Assembly (NCBI GenBank): GCA_012513605.1
Contig: JAAZBV010000090.1
Coordinates: 1-63,497 of the forward strand
Origin: Desulfatiglans sp.
GTDB lineage: Bacteria > Desulfobacterota > DSM-4660 > Desulfatiglandales > HGW-15
Direction of reading: 5' to 3'
Length of the DNA: 63,497 nt
The position numbers and the translations under genes are program-made. This document shows positions 17,292-26,727 of this stretch, one piece after another; the first letter of the stretch is position 1, and each line of letters begins with the position of its first letter. The notes beneath the pieces were generated by a model. It saw only the letters and a list, made by a program, of their open reading frames with translations. It searched no databases and was not told where the DNA came from.

Positions 17292-19997
17292 TTACTTTAT
17301 CATATCCAATGCACCCTTGTAATTCAACAATTCATCAAGGGGCAGTTTAAAATTGACATCAAGGCTTATCCCCTGGAAGTTGGAGCCTTCTGATGCAGTC
17401 TCTACACGCTGAAACCTGCTTAAGTCTTTATCATATCTGAATGGGAGTTTGTTTTCAGGCTTACCATCAAATTGAAGCTTTACTGTAAGCTCTTCCTGGT
17501 CAGTATTCAGGGACATCTTTACCCATGAATAGTCAAATGCCTTTAATGCCTCGCTTGCTATATCCATCTGAATATACTCGGGTGTACCGGGTGTCATACC
17601 AGCCTTGAACATATCAGTGCCCCTGATGTTTATCTTTCCGCCCCCGCCCGGTGTGGAGTACAAAAAGCCATCCTCAAAGCTGATCTTACCCTTTGATATG
17701 GTTATGGGTATCCTGCCGTTTACTGTTCCGCCCCCTGTTACACCAAAGACCCCGAACTGTTCAAGCAGGTCTGCAAGCCTGAGCCTGTCGCAGAATAGGG
17801 TAATAAGGTATTCATCCTTTTCAGTGTCCACACGGAAGGACTGTATATTGATATTACCCCCGCACCATTTGAATCTCCCCTGTTCAATAAAGATAGAAGA
17901 GAGGCTGTCTACCCTGAAATCAAAGGCAACATCGTCAACAGATATATCACCAAAAGAGGCGTTGCCTATCTTTATCTTTTGCCCAAAGGGGCTTCTAAAT
18001 GAGATAAGGTCATCAAGCGTTAAGCTTAACAGGATATCCTTTAATGCGAGTTTATTTTCATTGTTGTTTATGGCGCCCTTTTCTATGGTGATATTCAGCC
18101 CGGATTTCATCAATGAACCGGAGAGGTTAATGGCTCCATCTGTTTTTAGGAGGCCATTAAACTTGTATCCCTTTAGCGCAGGGGCAAATTTACCAAGGTC
18201 AATATCAACGCCGGGCTTATATGCGGGGATATCTGCCTTTATATTTGTTGTGCCACCCTTTGATGTTAATGATGTGGAGCCGCTGAGGTTTATTTTCATA
18301 TCAGCGAGAGGAGGGTATTTTACAGTCCCGGTAAAGTTTATATCCCCCTTTTTCTGGGCAATTTTAAGGTCAAGAGGGCCAAGGGCATAATCTCCATAGG
18401 TAAAATTCCCAATGGATAGCCTGCCCCTGTCGTAGCTTTTATCTAACGGCCATGAAAAGGGGAAATCCCCGGCAATCTCCTTTATATTTAAAGCCCCACC
18501 CTGCATTGACACAACGCCCTTTTTAAAATTTGCGCCTGCCTCCATATTGATACCCTTATCCGGGTCATATTTTATCTCCCCCTTCACAAGGTATTCAGGG
18601 ATGCTCGCCTTTATGTCCGGGCTGATAAAGGCGATCTCCCTGCTGTTTAATGTGAATGAAGAGATGTATTGATCCATATTATTTTCATCTTGCCTGATAT
18701 TGCCCTTAATAGACACCGCAGGTAAAGAAAAACTCATATCAACGATTTGGGCGTCTGTCTTTTTCAATCTAAATAGATAATCAGCGGATAGAATGCCCTT
18801 ATCAAATAAAACAGAAGCTTCAATCTCCGGGGAAACAGCAGTAATATCCGTGTCATTAATGGAAACACTGAAGGGGTGACCAAAATTTTCTTCACCCTCT
18901 TTTGCACCTATCTTTACACTGGTTATGTCAGTGCTCTTCTCTATTGCCACATCCCATGCAAGGGCTGGCATGTTATCGCCAGTAAGCAATCGGGTGAATG
19001 CTTTTATATCTCCCTTAAGATTATCTTCATTAATATCAACAGTCCCTGAAAAATCCGATAATACAGAGAGCCTGCTTTGGTTAATCATAATCGGGGAGAT
19101 TTCAAAATTGAGGTGTTGCGCATCTTTTGAGTTTATATTGATGCTGATGGGCCTGTAATCCACCAGCGGGACAGCAGGATTTGTCAGCACAACCCCTGAG
19201 TAGCTAATACTGGATTTATCCAGTTTGAAGGAGGCAGAAATATCCTTAATAGTAAACGGGTCAATGGATAGGGTTAAGACAAGATCAAGGCTGGATTTAC
19301 CCTTAAGGTTAACAGGGATCATATCCCTTAGTATCTTCTCATAAAGATCAAGTGCCACTTCATCTGATTTTACTGCAAGTTTAATAATGTTATTTTCCCA
19401 TATGCCTGAGACTCTAACTTTATTTCCATCTGGGTAGATAGTTGCATTAAAGTTATGGGGTAATAAATCCTTATCAAAGGAGGTCGCGGAAATATCAAAT
19501 GGTATCCTGAATTTTTTACCCTCGTATCCAAAGTCCAGGGTCGAATTGACTATTTTGATTTCCCCGATTGTTACAGGGACGGCTGTTTCACTCTCCTCTT
19601 TACTGTTGTCCTTTTTGTTAAGGAGTTCATCAAGCCCTGTTATAGAGACCTTATTATTTTCGTATCTTGCATCTATGGAGATACCACTAATGACAACCCT
19701 GTTTATATGTTTTTTAAAAAGGGCTGAAGGTGTGTAATCAAGCCGGATGGAGTCTATAAGGATGCCTCCATCATCCGGCCCGATCTTAAAATCGCTTATC
19801 TCTGCTCCGCCAGGCCCTATGGATCTGACTTTAAGTTGGGTAAGCTCAATACCGCTATCCTTCAGTATCGAAGGCAAGATTTCTTTCTCAACATAGCCTG
19901 GAACAAAGAGGTAAAAACACGTAATCAGTCCAAGCGCTAAAATTAGGATGGATGACAAAATTATTATTAAGATCTTTATTACGTGTTTTCGGATCAT
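17292..19997 (-). CDS. ydbH: YdbH family AsmA-like envelope-spanning lipid transport protein
   Basis: The protein has 901 residues: an N-terminal membrane anchor (about residues 8-32) followed by a long, repetitive beta-strand region typical of AsmA-like proteins. The C-terminal part (GGTVNGRIPITISKG and the following glycine-rich segment) is typical of the YdbH family, once labelled dicarboxylate transport. In E. coli YdbH works redundantly with TamB and YhdP to move phospholipid from inner to outer membrane. The start lies 15 bp after the dnaE stop, so the two are cotranscribed. The ynbE and ydbL genes follow. Confidence 0.9.
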   Translation of the reverse strand: MIRKHVIKILIIILSSILILALGLITCFYLFVPGYVEKEILPSILKDSGIELTQLKVRSIGPGGAEISDFKIGPDDGGILIDSIRLDYTPSALFKKHINRVVISGISIDARYENNKVSITGLDELLNKKDNSKEESETAVPVTIGEIKIVNSTLDFGYEGKKFRIPFDISATSFDKDLLPHNFNATIYPDGNKVRVSGIWENNIIKLAVKSDEVALDLYEKILRDMIPVNLKGKSSLDLVLTLSIDPFTIKDISASFKLDKSSISYSGVVLTNPAVPLVDYRPISININSKDAQHLNFEISPIMINQSRLSVLSDFSGTVDINEDNLKGDIKAFTRLLTGDNMPALAWDVAIEKSTDITSVKIGAKEGEENFGHPFSVSINDTDITAVSPEIEASVLFDKGILSADYLFRLKKTDAQIVDMSFSLPAVSIKGNIRQDENNMDQYISSFTLNSREIAFISPDIKASIPEYLVKGEIKYDPDKGINMEAGANFKKGVVSMQGGALNIKEIAGDFPFSWPLDKSYDRGRLSIGNFTYGDYALGPLDLKIAQKKGDINFTGTVKYPPLADMKINLSGSTSLTSKGGTTNIKADIPAYKPGVDIDLGKFAPALKGYKFNGLLKTDGAINLSGSLMKSGLNITIEKGAINNNENKLALKDILLSLTLDDLISFRSPFGQKIKIGNASFGDISVDDVAFDFRVDSLSSIFIEQGRFKWCGGNINIQSFRVDTEKDEYLITLFCDRLRLADLLEQFGVFGVTGGGTVNGRIPITISKGKISFEDGFLYSTPGGGGKINIRGTDMFKAGMTPGTPEYIQMDIASEALKAFDYSWVKMSLNTDQEELTVKLQFDGKPENKLPFRYDKDLSRFQRVETASEGSNFQGISLDVNFKLPLDELLNYKGALDMIK

Positions 19998-20012
19998 ATT
20001 CCCACTAACATG

Positions 20013-23000
20013 TTAATGGTATGTGCATGGAATCTTCTGCCCTGTCCTCTCCTCTATCTCGCACATCAACTCGTCACATGGGAGCACCCTGTAATGGTTA
20101 TTAGCACATACGCAGAATTTCTGGCCATTGTCCCCTTCAAGCATAAATTCAACAGAACTTTCACCCGGATATTTAAAGAATATATCCCTGAGCTCCTCAA
20201 GGTACTGCTTTGAGATCTTTTTATCATCCAGATTAAACTTTACAACCCTGATTGCCTGCTGCCTTATGGTTTCAAGCGATGCAACCTCTTTTCCTATAAT
20301 CTTGGCCATGTTTTCATTTATCTCTACAACACCGGTTACAAGCACCGGGTCATCCCCCTTTAACAGGTGAGACGAGCTGTTAAATGCATCGGGGAAAAAG
20401 ACCACCTCAACAGAATCGGTCTGGTCCTCAAGGGAGATCACAGCCATCCTGTCGCCTTTTTTAGTCCTCTTAAGTTTTATATCCGCTATCACACCTGCCA
20501 CCTTTACCTGTGAACGATCCTCTGACTTTAAAAGCCCTGCAATAGTTGTGGTGGCATACCTTTCCGCTGTCTTCTGATATTCATTAAGCGGGTGGCCGGT
20601 TATATAAAAACCAAGTGACTCCTTTTCTCTCTTAAGCTTTTCCTTGTCATTCCATTCATTTAGTTCAGGGAACTCAAAGAGGGCGGCCATGCCCTTGTTG
20701 TCACCCTTCATGGCGCCAAAGATAGTAAGCTGGTTTGGATTATGGTTAATCCCTGACATCCTTATTACATCGTCTACCGCGGCAAAAAGCCGTGACCTGA
20801 AAACCCCGGTAAAATCCATTGCCCCGCACTGTATAAGCCCCTCAAGCACCCTTTTATTTACCTTTGAGCCATCTACCCTTTTGCTAAAATCAAATATATC
20901 AGTGAACCTGCCCTCTTTATCACGCGCCTCTATAATGGATTCAACCGCCTTCATTCCGACATTTTTAACAGCGGCAAGGCCGAACCTGATGGCGTTATTT
21001 ACAACAGTAAAATCGGCCCGGCTTTCATGGACATCGGGCGGAAGAATGCGGATACCCATTTCGCGGCATTCGGCAATGTTCTTAATGGTCTTGTCAGGGC
21101 TACCCATGTCGTTTGTTAACAGAGCAGCCATAAACTGGACAGGATAATGGGCCTTTAAATAAGCGGTCTGGTAACCTATAAGGGCATAGCATGCCGCATG
21201 GGAGCGGTTGAAGCCGTAGCCTGCAAATGGTTCAATAAAAGCGAATATCTTTTCTGCAAGGGGGGCATCTATATTGTTTTGGACACACCCCTTTACAAAC
21301 TTCTCCTTCTGCTCAGCCAGGAGCTCCGCCTTTTTCTTACCCATTGCCTTCCTGAGCACATCTGCCTCTCCCATTGAGAAGCCTGCAAGGTCACGTGCAA
21401 TCTGCATTACCTGCTCCTGATAAACAGCAACACCGTGGGTCTTGCCAAGTATAGGCTGAAGCTTTGGGTGCAGGTAGTTTGGTTTTCTCTTCCCGTGCTT
21501 CCCATCTATGTAATCAGGTATCCAGTCCATTGGTCCGGGCCTGTATAGTGCAACAAGGGCTACAAGGTCTTCAAAATCCTCCGGCTTAAGCCTGCGCAAA
21601 AGGTCCTTCATGCCATCACTTTCAAGCTGGAACACGCCTGTTGTTTTACCCTCCTGGCAGAGCCTGAAGGTCTTTTCATCCGTAAGGGAGATGTTGTCTA
21701 TATCAATATCTGCCCCTGTGGATTCCTTTATGATCATAACCGCATGTTTGATAACAGTGAGGGTCTTAAGGCCAAGGAAGTCAAACTTGATAAGGCCGAC
21801 CTTTTCAAGCTGATCCATTGTGAACTGGGTCATTATTTCATCGTTCTGACCTTTAATTACCGGGAGATACTCCACAAGGGGCTTGTCAGAGATAACTATA
21901 CCTGATGCGTGGGTGGATGAATGCCTTGCAATCCCCTCAAGGGCCTTTGCGATCCTTAAGAGTTTGCGCTCTGTCTCCTGGCCGTTTTCAAGTTTTTTAA
22001 GGTCAGGCTCCTCTTCCATTGCGGATGCCAGTGTAACCTTTGGCCCTTCAGGCACCATCTTCGCAATTTTATCAACATCGTTATAGGGTATATTGAGCAC
22101 GCGGCCCACATCCCTTATTACGCCACGCGCCTTCATAGTACCAAAGGTAACAATGTACCCAACATTATCATAGCCGTATTTCTGTGTTACATACCTGATT
22201 ACATCGTCTCTTCCATTCATGCAGAAGTCTATATCAATATCAGGCATGCTTATTCTCTCAGGGTTAAGGAACCTTTCAAAGAGGAGGTCATATTTTATGG
22301 GGTCAAGGTTGGTTATGCCCAGGCAGTAGACAGCAAGTGACCCTGCAGCAGAGCCGCGTCCAGGCCCGACCGGGATACCTGATTTACGTGCATACTCTAT
22401 AAAATCGCCAACAATAAGGAAGTAGCCTGAAAAGCCCATCTTTGTGATAACATCCAGCTCATATTCAAGCCGATCCTGGTATTCCTTTTTAAGCTCATCA
22501 GATATGGGCCCATCCTCCTTTTCACGCTGGTTAAGCCTCTTTTCAAGCCCCTTTCTGGCCTCTTCTTTGAGCAGGTCATTAAGGCTTTTATCGCCCTCTA
22601 TATGGTAAACAGGGTATTTGTACTCCCCGAATTTCATCTGGTAGGTACAGCGCTCTGCAATCTTAACCGTATTATCAAGCGCCTCTGTATAGCCCTCTCC
22701 CAGGGTCTTTTCTATCTCCTCCCTTGACTTGAAATAGAATTCATTTGTTGAAAACCTCATCCTGTCAGTATCATCAACAAGCTTGCCGGTCTGTATGCAT
22801 AAAAGCGCATCATGGGCCTCTGCATGTTCGCGGTTCAGGTAATGACAGTCATTGGTGGCAACAAGGGGTATGGAAAGCTTTTTTGAAAGCTCCCTTAGTT
22901 TTTTATTCACATCATCCTGTTCAGGCATGCCGTTTGCCTGCACCTCAAGATAAAACCTTCCATCATCAAATATGGATTCAAACTCACGCGCCTTTTGTGC

Positions 23001-23480
23001 TGCTATTTCCATGCGGCCCTTCATAATATGATAAGGCACAATACCCTTCATGCAGGCGGACATGGCGATAAGCCCTTCATTATAATCTCTTAATATCTCC
23101 ATATCGACCCTGGGCTTGTAGTAAAAACCCTCAAGATGCCCCATGGTAACAAGCCTGCTCAGGTTCTTGTAACCTGTCTCATTCATTACCAGAAGCACAA
23201 GGTGATAGTTGCTTGGCTGGCCATCATTTGCAGGTGCATGATCCCGCCTGTCTCCGGGGGCAACATATACCTCACAGCCGATAATGGGTTTAACACTGCT
23301 CCCTTTACACTGGGTGAAGAGCTGGACCGCCCCGAACATATTGCCGTGGTCAGTTACAGCTACATACGGCATGTTAAAGCCCTCTGCCTTTTTTATAAGA
23401 TCTTTAATGGTAATAGCCCCATCAAGGAGACTGAACTCGGTATGCACGTGCAGGTTTACAAAAGATGAACTGTCTGACAA
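20013..23480 (-). CDS. dnaE: DNA polymerase III subunit alpha (DnaE)
   Basis: This is the replicative polymerase catalytic subunit, 1155 residues (E. coli 1160). The N-terminal PHP domain is present (NLHVHTEFSLLDGA). The palm domain holds the catalytic acidic motif PDIDIDF, followed by the helix-hairpin-helix region and a C-terminal OB fold (VKVAGVIADIKLKRTKKGDRM). The start is TTG with GGGGAA four bases upstream. The first gene of an operon, it is followed closely by ydbH. Confidence 0.97.
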   Translation of the reverse strand: MSDSSSFVNLHVHTEFSLLDGAITIKDLIKKAEGFNMPYVAVTDHGNMFGAVQLFTQCKGSSVKPIIGCEVYVAPGDRRDHAPANDGQPSNYHLVLLVMNETGYKNLSRLVTMGHLEGFYYKPRVDMEILRDYNEGLIAMSACMKGIVPYHIMKGRMEIAAQKAREFESIFDDGRFYLEVQANGMPEQDDVNKKLRELSKKLSIPLVATNDCHYLNREHAEAHDALLCIQTGKLVDDTDRMRFSTNEFYFKSREEIEKTLGEGYTEALDNTVKIAERCTYQMKFGEYKYPVYHIEGDKSLNDLLKEEARKGLEKRLNQREKEDGPISDELKKEYQDRLEYELDVITKMGFSGYFLIVGDFIEYARKSGIPVGPGRGSAAGSLAVYCLGITNLDPIKYDLLFERFLNPERISMPDIDIDFCMNGRDDVIRYVTQKYGYDNVGYIVTFGTMKARGVIRDVGRVLNIPYNDVDKIAKMVPEGPKVTLASAMEEEPDLKKLENGQETERKLLRIAKALEGIARHSSTHASGIVISDKPLVEYLPVIKGQNDEIMTQFTMDQLEKVGLIKFDFLGLKTLTVIKHAVMIIKESTGADIDIDNISLTDEKTFRLCQEGKTTGVFQLESDGMKDLLRRLKPEDFEDLVALVALYRPGPMDWIPDYIDGKHGKRKPNYLHPKLQPILGKTHGVAVYQEQVMQIARDLAGFSMGEADVLRKAMGKKKAELLAEQKEKFVKGCVQNNIDAPLAEKIFAFIEPFAGYGFNRSHAACYALIGYQTAYLKAHYPVQFMAALLTNDMGSPDKTIKNIAECREMGIRILPPDVHESRADFTVVNNAIRFGLAAVKNVGMKAVESIIEARDKEGRFTDIFDFSKRVDGSKVNKRVLEGLIQCGAMDFTGVFRSRLFAAVDDVIRMSGINHNPNQLTIFGAMKGDNKGMAALFEFPELNEWNDKEKLKREKESLGFYITGHPLNEYQKTAERYATTTIAGLLKSEDRSQVKVAGVIADIKLKRTKKGDRMAVISLEDQTDSVEVVFFPDAFNSSSHLLKGDDPVLVTGVVEINENMAKIIGKEVASLETIRQQAIRVVKFNLDDKKISKQYLEELRDIFFKYPGESSVEFMLEGDNGQKFCVCANNHYRVLPCDELMCEIEERTGQKIPCTYH

Positions 23481-23631
23481 TTTAATTCCCCGGTTATTTT
23501 TAAAACATTACATATTGTAGGCAATAAGGCGAGTATGATACGGTAAAAGAGAATCATCATCAAGAGCAATTTAGGAATTTTAATTTACACTGATATGCCG
23601 GTAACTTATCTTTTGCAGGAACCATGTTGAA

Positions 23632-25179
23632 ATGAATAAACTTGAAGAATTGGAAAAGAGGAATCAGAGGCTTACGAAAAAAAATCAAAGGCTTATTGAG
23701 TCTGCTTCGGATTTAAAAAAGGAAAATGCCCGGATAACAAAAGAGCTGCATGAAAAAAGCCTTCTTTTTAATGATGTGCCGGCAGGCATATGCCTTTTAT
23801 TGCGGGGAAGGATAATAGAGATAAATGATACCTTTCTTGACTATATGGGTTACAGAGCCGATGAGATGATAAACAGAAATTTTCTGAGTTTTGTCAGGCA
23901 TGATCATCTCTCTGAAGTAAGGTTTATACATAACAGGTGGAACGCCGGCAGGGTAAGCCGGGGACATTATGATACATGGCTTGTACGTGAAAGTGGTGAA
24001 TCCATATTATGCAGTATAGAATCAAAAAGAATAAGATTCAGGGGAAAGGCATCATATATCCTTAATATTTCAAGGCTTGAAGATAGGGTAGAGGAGCAGG
24101 AAAAGCTGCACCATATGATAAGAAAAGAGGCAGAGCTTAAGATGACTGGGGTGCTTCACACTATGCTGGCAAAATGGTCGGATTCTATGCTTGAGATGCT
24201 CAGGTTTATCAAGGATTCAAAGGATGCGGGCAGAAACGATTTCAAGGAGATAGCCTCAAGACTAAGGCGGGAGCATGAGATCATCCGAAAAGAGAGCTGG
24301 ATGCTGGATGTGATAGCAAGGGAAAAAGAGGAGCCCCAGGAAAAAAAGAATATAGAAATCAACCGTATAGTAAAGGAGGCATTAACAAGAACAGAAGAGG
24401 TGTTAAAAAATGGTGCGGTTTCTATTAAAAGCTATTTAAGGGCAACATCATCTGTAAGCGTGAATCCACGTGAGCTGACAGAGGCCATCTGCCAACTTAT
24501 TTCATATTTACACTCAAAGGTCTCTAACCAGGGAGAGATCCTAATTACAACAGAAGAGGATCAGGAGAGGATTATTATCTATTTCCAGGATGGAGAAATA
24601 GCTTCCAGGGATGAAGCAGGGTCTTTTACCTCGCAAAAAACCATTCTTACCCATGAACTGGGTATAAGTTTTGTGAAGGCGGTTATACTAAGGCATAAAG
24701 GCGAAATCGAGCATAAGCAAGGAAGAGGAGAGGGGAATTTTTACCAGATAACCCTGCCTGCCTTTAAAGAGGATAAAAAGAGAAAAAAGATAGACCTTAA
24801 CAGGATAAGGCATGCAAGGATACTTATTATAAAAAACTCCGATATAGCAAAGGAGCTGCTTATACAGATGTTACTGGAAAAGGGGTGCACTGTTGAGACT
24901 GTAGAAACCAGCCTTGCAGGTATTACCTCAATAAAAAAGAGAAGGATAAATATGGTTATTGCCGATATGGATAGCCTTGGCATGAATAACAGCTCCTTCT
25001 GGAAAAAATGCAGAGAGATCAATCCCAAACTCATTACAGTGGGGTTAATGAAGATGAAAAATGCAGGGGGGCACAGCCATATGATAGAACACAACCCTGA
25101 TCTAATAATCCCCAAACCATATAATATAAAAGAGGCAGTAAGGAATATCCTTGAACTATTCATGGTGATGTACGAATGA
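23632..25179 (+). CDS. PAS-containing degenerate hybrid kinase (pseudokinase plus pseudoreceiver)
   Basis: The 515 residues form a coiled coil (1-40), a PAS domain (about 42-150), a HisKA/HATPase-like region (about 165-375) and a receiver-like domain (about 390-512). Key residues look lost. The helix that should read AHDFNN reads LHTMLAKWSDSM, the N-box position reads QLISYLHS, and the G2 box GTGLGL reads HELGISF. The receiver keeps an Asp (VIADMD) and a Lys (PKPYN), but its acidic pair reads IIKNSD. It probably does not phosphorylate but may bind a ligand or a partner. Its stop overlaps the rarA start by four bases (ATGA). Confidence 0.78.
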   Translation: MNKLEELEKRNQRLTKKNQRLIESASDLKKENARITKELHEKSLLFNDVPAGICLLLRGRIIEINDTFLDYMGYRADEMINRNFLSFVRHDHLSEVRFIHNRWNAGRVSRGHYDTWLVRESGESILCSIESKRIRFRGKASYILNISRLEDRVEEQEKLHHMIRKEAELKMTGVLHTMLAKWSDSMLEMLRFIKDSKDAGRNDFKEIASRLRREHEIIRKESWMLDVIAREKEEPQEKKNIEINRIVKEALTRTEEVLKNGAVSIKSYLRATSSVSVNPRELTEAICQLISYLHSKVSNQGEILITTEEDQERIIIYFQDGEIASRDEAGSFTSQKTILTHELGISFVKAVILRHKGEIEHKQGRGEGNFYQITLPAFKEDKKRKKIDLNRIRHARILIIKNSDIAKELLIQMLLEKGCTVETVETSLAGITSIKKRRINMVIADMDSLGMNNSSFWKKCREINPKLITVGLMKMKNAGGHSHMIEHNPDLIIPKPYNIKEAVRNILELFMVMYE

Positions 25180-26501
25180 CAGAAAAGACAATAATACCCG
25201 AGACACCTCTGGCAGAAAGGATAAGGCCGGACAATATTGACCTTATAGTGGGGCAGGAACACCTCCTTGGCAAGGGGAGTGCCTTAAGGCGGGCGCTTGA
25301 TTCCGGCAGGATATTTTCAGTAATCTTCTGGGGGCCTCCCGGCACAGGAAAGACAACCATTGCCCGGCTTATGGCAGAATACACACATAAACCCTTCAGG
25401 GCCTTTTCTGCTGTTACATCCGGGGTAAAGGAGCTCAGGGAGATACTTGCTGAGGCAGAAGAGGAGAGGGGCAAAAGCGGCCAGTCAACAATACTTTTTG
25501 TGGATGAGATACACAGGTTCAATAAGGCACAGCAGGATGCCTTTCTGCCACATATTGAAAGCGGGCTTATCATACTCGTTGGCGCAACCACACAGAACCC
25601 ATCCTTTGAGGTAATACCGCCGCTCCTTTCACGTGCAAGGGTGATGGTTCTAAAGCCCCTTGATAATAACGGCCTGAAGAGGATACTTGAGAGGGCCATT
25701 ACTGATAAAGAAAAGGGGCTTGGCGACCTTGAACTAAAGATAGATGATGCGGCCCTGAGCCACATCATAGATATATCAGGTGGCGATGCAAGGCTTGCAC
25801 TCAACAACCTTGAGATTGCCGCATATTATGCAGTTGAAGAGAAGGCTGATAACAACCAGATCACTATAGAGCTTGTAGAAAAGGCCCTTGACAAAAAGGC
25901 CCTTCCCTATGACAAGGATGGCGAAGAGCATTATAATATCATCTCCGCTTTTCATAAGAGCCTGAGGGGAAGCGATGCACAGGCATCCATCTACTGGTTA
26001 TACAGGATGATTGAGGCAGGAGAAGACCCGCTATTTATTGCGAGGAGGATGATCCGGTTTGCATCTGAGGATATCGGTATAGCAGACCCCCTTGCTTTAC
26101 AGGTGGCCCTGAACGCATTTGAGGCATGGGAAAAAATTGGCCCGCCGGAGGCGCAGCTTGCGCTTGTTGAGGCGGCCGTATATCTTGCGACCGCACCAAA
26201 GAGCAATGCCCTTTATGTGGCAGAGATGGCTGTAAAAAAGGAGATAGCAAAATCCGGGGCACTGCCTGTGCCCATGCATATAAGAAACGCCCCCACAAAA
26301 CTCATGAAGAACCTGGGTTACAGCAGGGGTTATCTCTACCCCCATAATTACCCTGACGCAAAGGTTGACCAGGAATATCTCCCGGAAAATATCAAAGATA
26401 TTACCTTTTATCACCCCACAGATAGAGGTATGGAAAAAGAGATAAAGCGGAGGATGAAGGATATGAAGATAAAAAGGGATGTAACAAAAAAGCCGGAATA
26501 A
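25176..26501 (+). CDS. rarA: Replication-associated recombination protein RarA (MgsA)
   Basis: This clamp-loader-like AAA+ ATPase acts at stalled replication forks. The 441 residues carry Walker A (GPPGTGKTT), Walker B (LFVDEIHRFNKAQQD), sensor 1 (VGATTQNPS) and the C-terminal MgsA tetramerisation part (SRGYLYPHNYPD). Length matches E. coli RarA (447). The start is coupled to the degenerate kinase gene upstream. A gap of 226 bp before ppdK has no feature that I can identify. Confidence 0.96.
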   Translation: MTEKTIIPETPLAERIRPDNIDLIVGQEHLLGKGSALRRALDSGRIFSVIFWGPPGTGKTTIARLMAEYTHKPFRAFSAVTSGVKELREILAEAEEERGKSGQSTILFVDEIHRFNKAQQDAFLPHIESGLIILVGATTQNPSFEVIPPLLSRARVMVLKPLDNNGLKRILERAITDKEKGLGDLELKIDDAALSHIIDISGGDARLALNNLEIAAYYAVEEKADNNQITIELVEKALDKKALPYDKDGEEHYNIISAFHKSLRGSDAQASIYWLYRMIEAGEDPLFIARRMIRFASEDIGIADPLALQVALNAFEAWEKIGPPEAQLALVEAAVYLATAPKSNALYVAEMAVKKEIAKSGALPVPMHIRNAPTKLMKNLGYSRGYLYPHNYPDAKVDQEYLPENIKDITFYHPTDRGMEKEIKRRMKDMKIKRDVTKKPE

Positions 26502-26727
26502 TAATTGAGCTGCTGGATCGCAGAATAATGCAACGATGACGTCCTTTTTCAACTTTTAGACATGCATGATTAACCTTTCTTCACACCTGTTTTCTCCTGT
26601 TGATTATAAGAATTATGGTTCTTCCTCCTTGATAAAATACCAATTGAGTATATAATTACATTCTCATGATTTTTGTTTTAACCAAGTTTTTTATAAAGTC
26701 ACAAACGATATAACAGGAGAAGAAGAG

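Noticed and set aside
17605-18390. 261-codon ORF antisense to ydbH
   Set aside because: It lies wholly inside ydbH, which has a clear family, signal anchor and operon context. The antisense product has no domain or ribosome site.
25160-25807. 215-codon ORF antisense to rarA
   Set aside because: Walker A and B of RarA lie on the plus strand here. The antisense product is Ser-rich and has no features.
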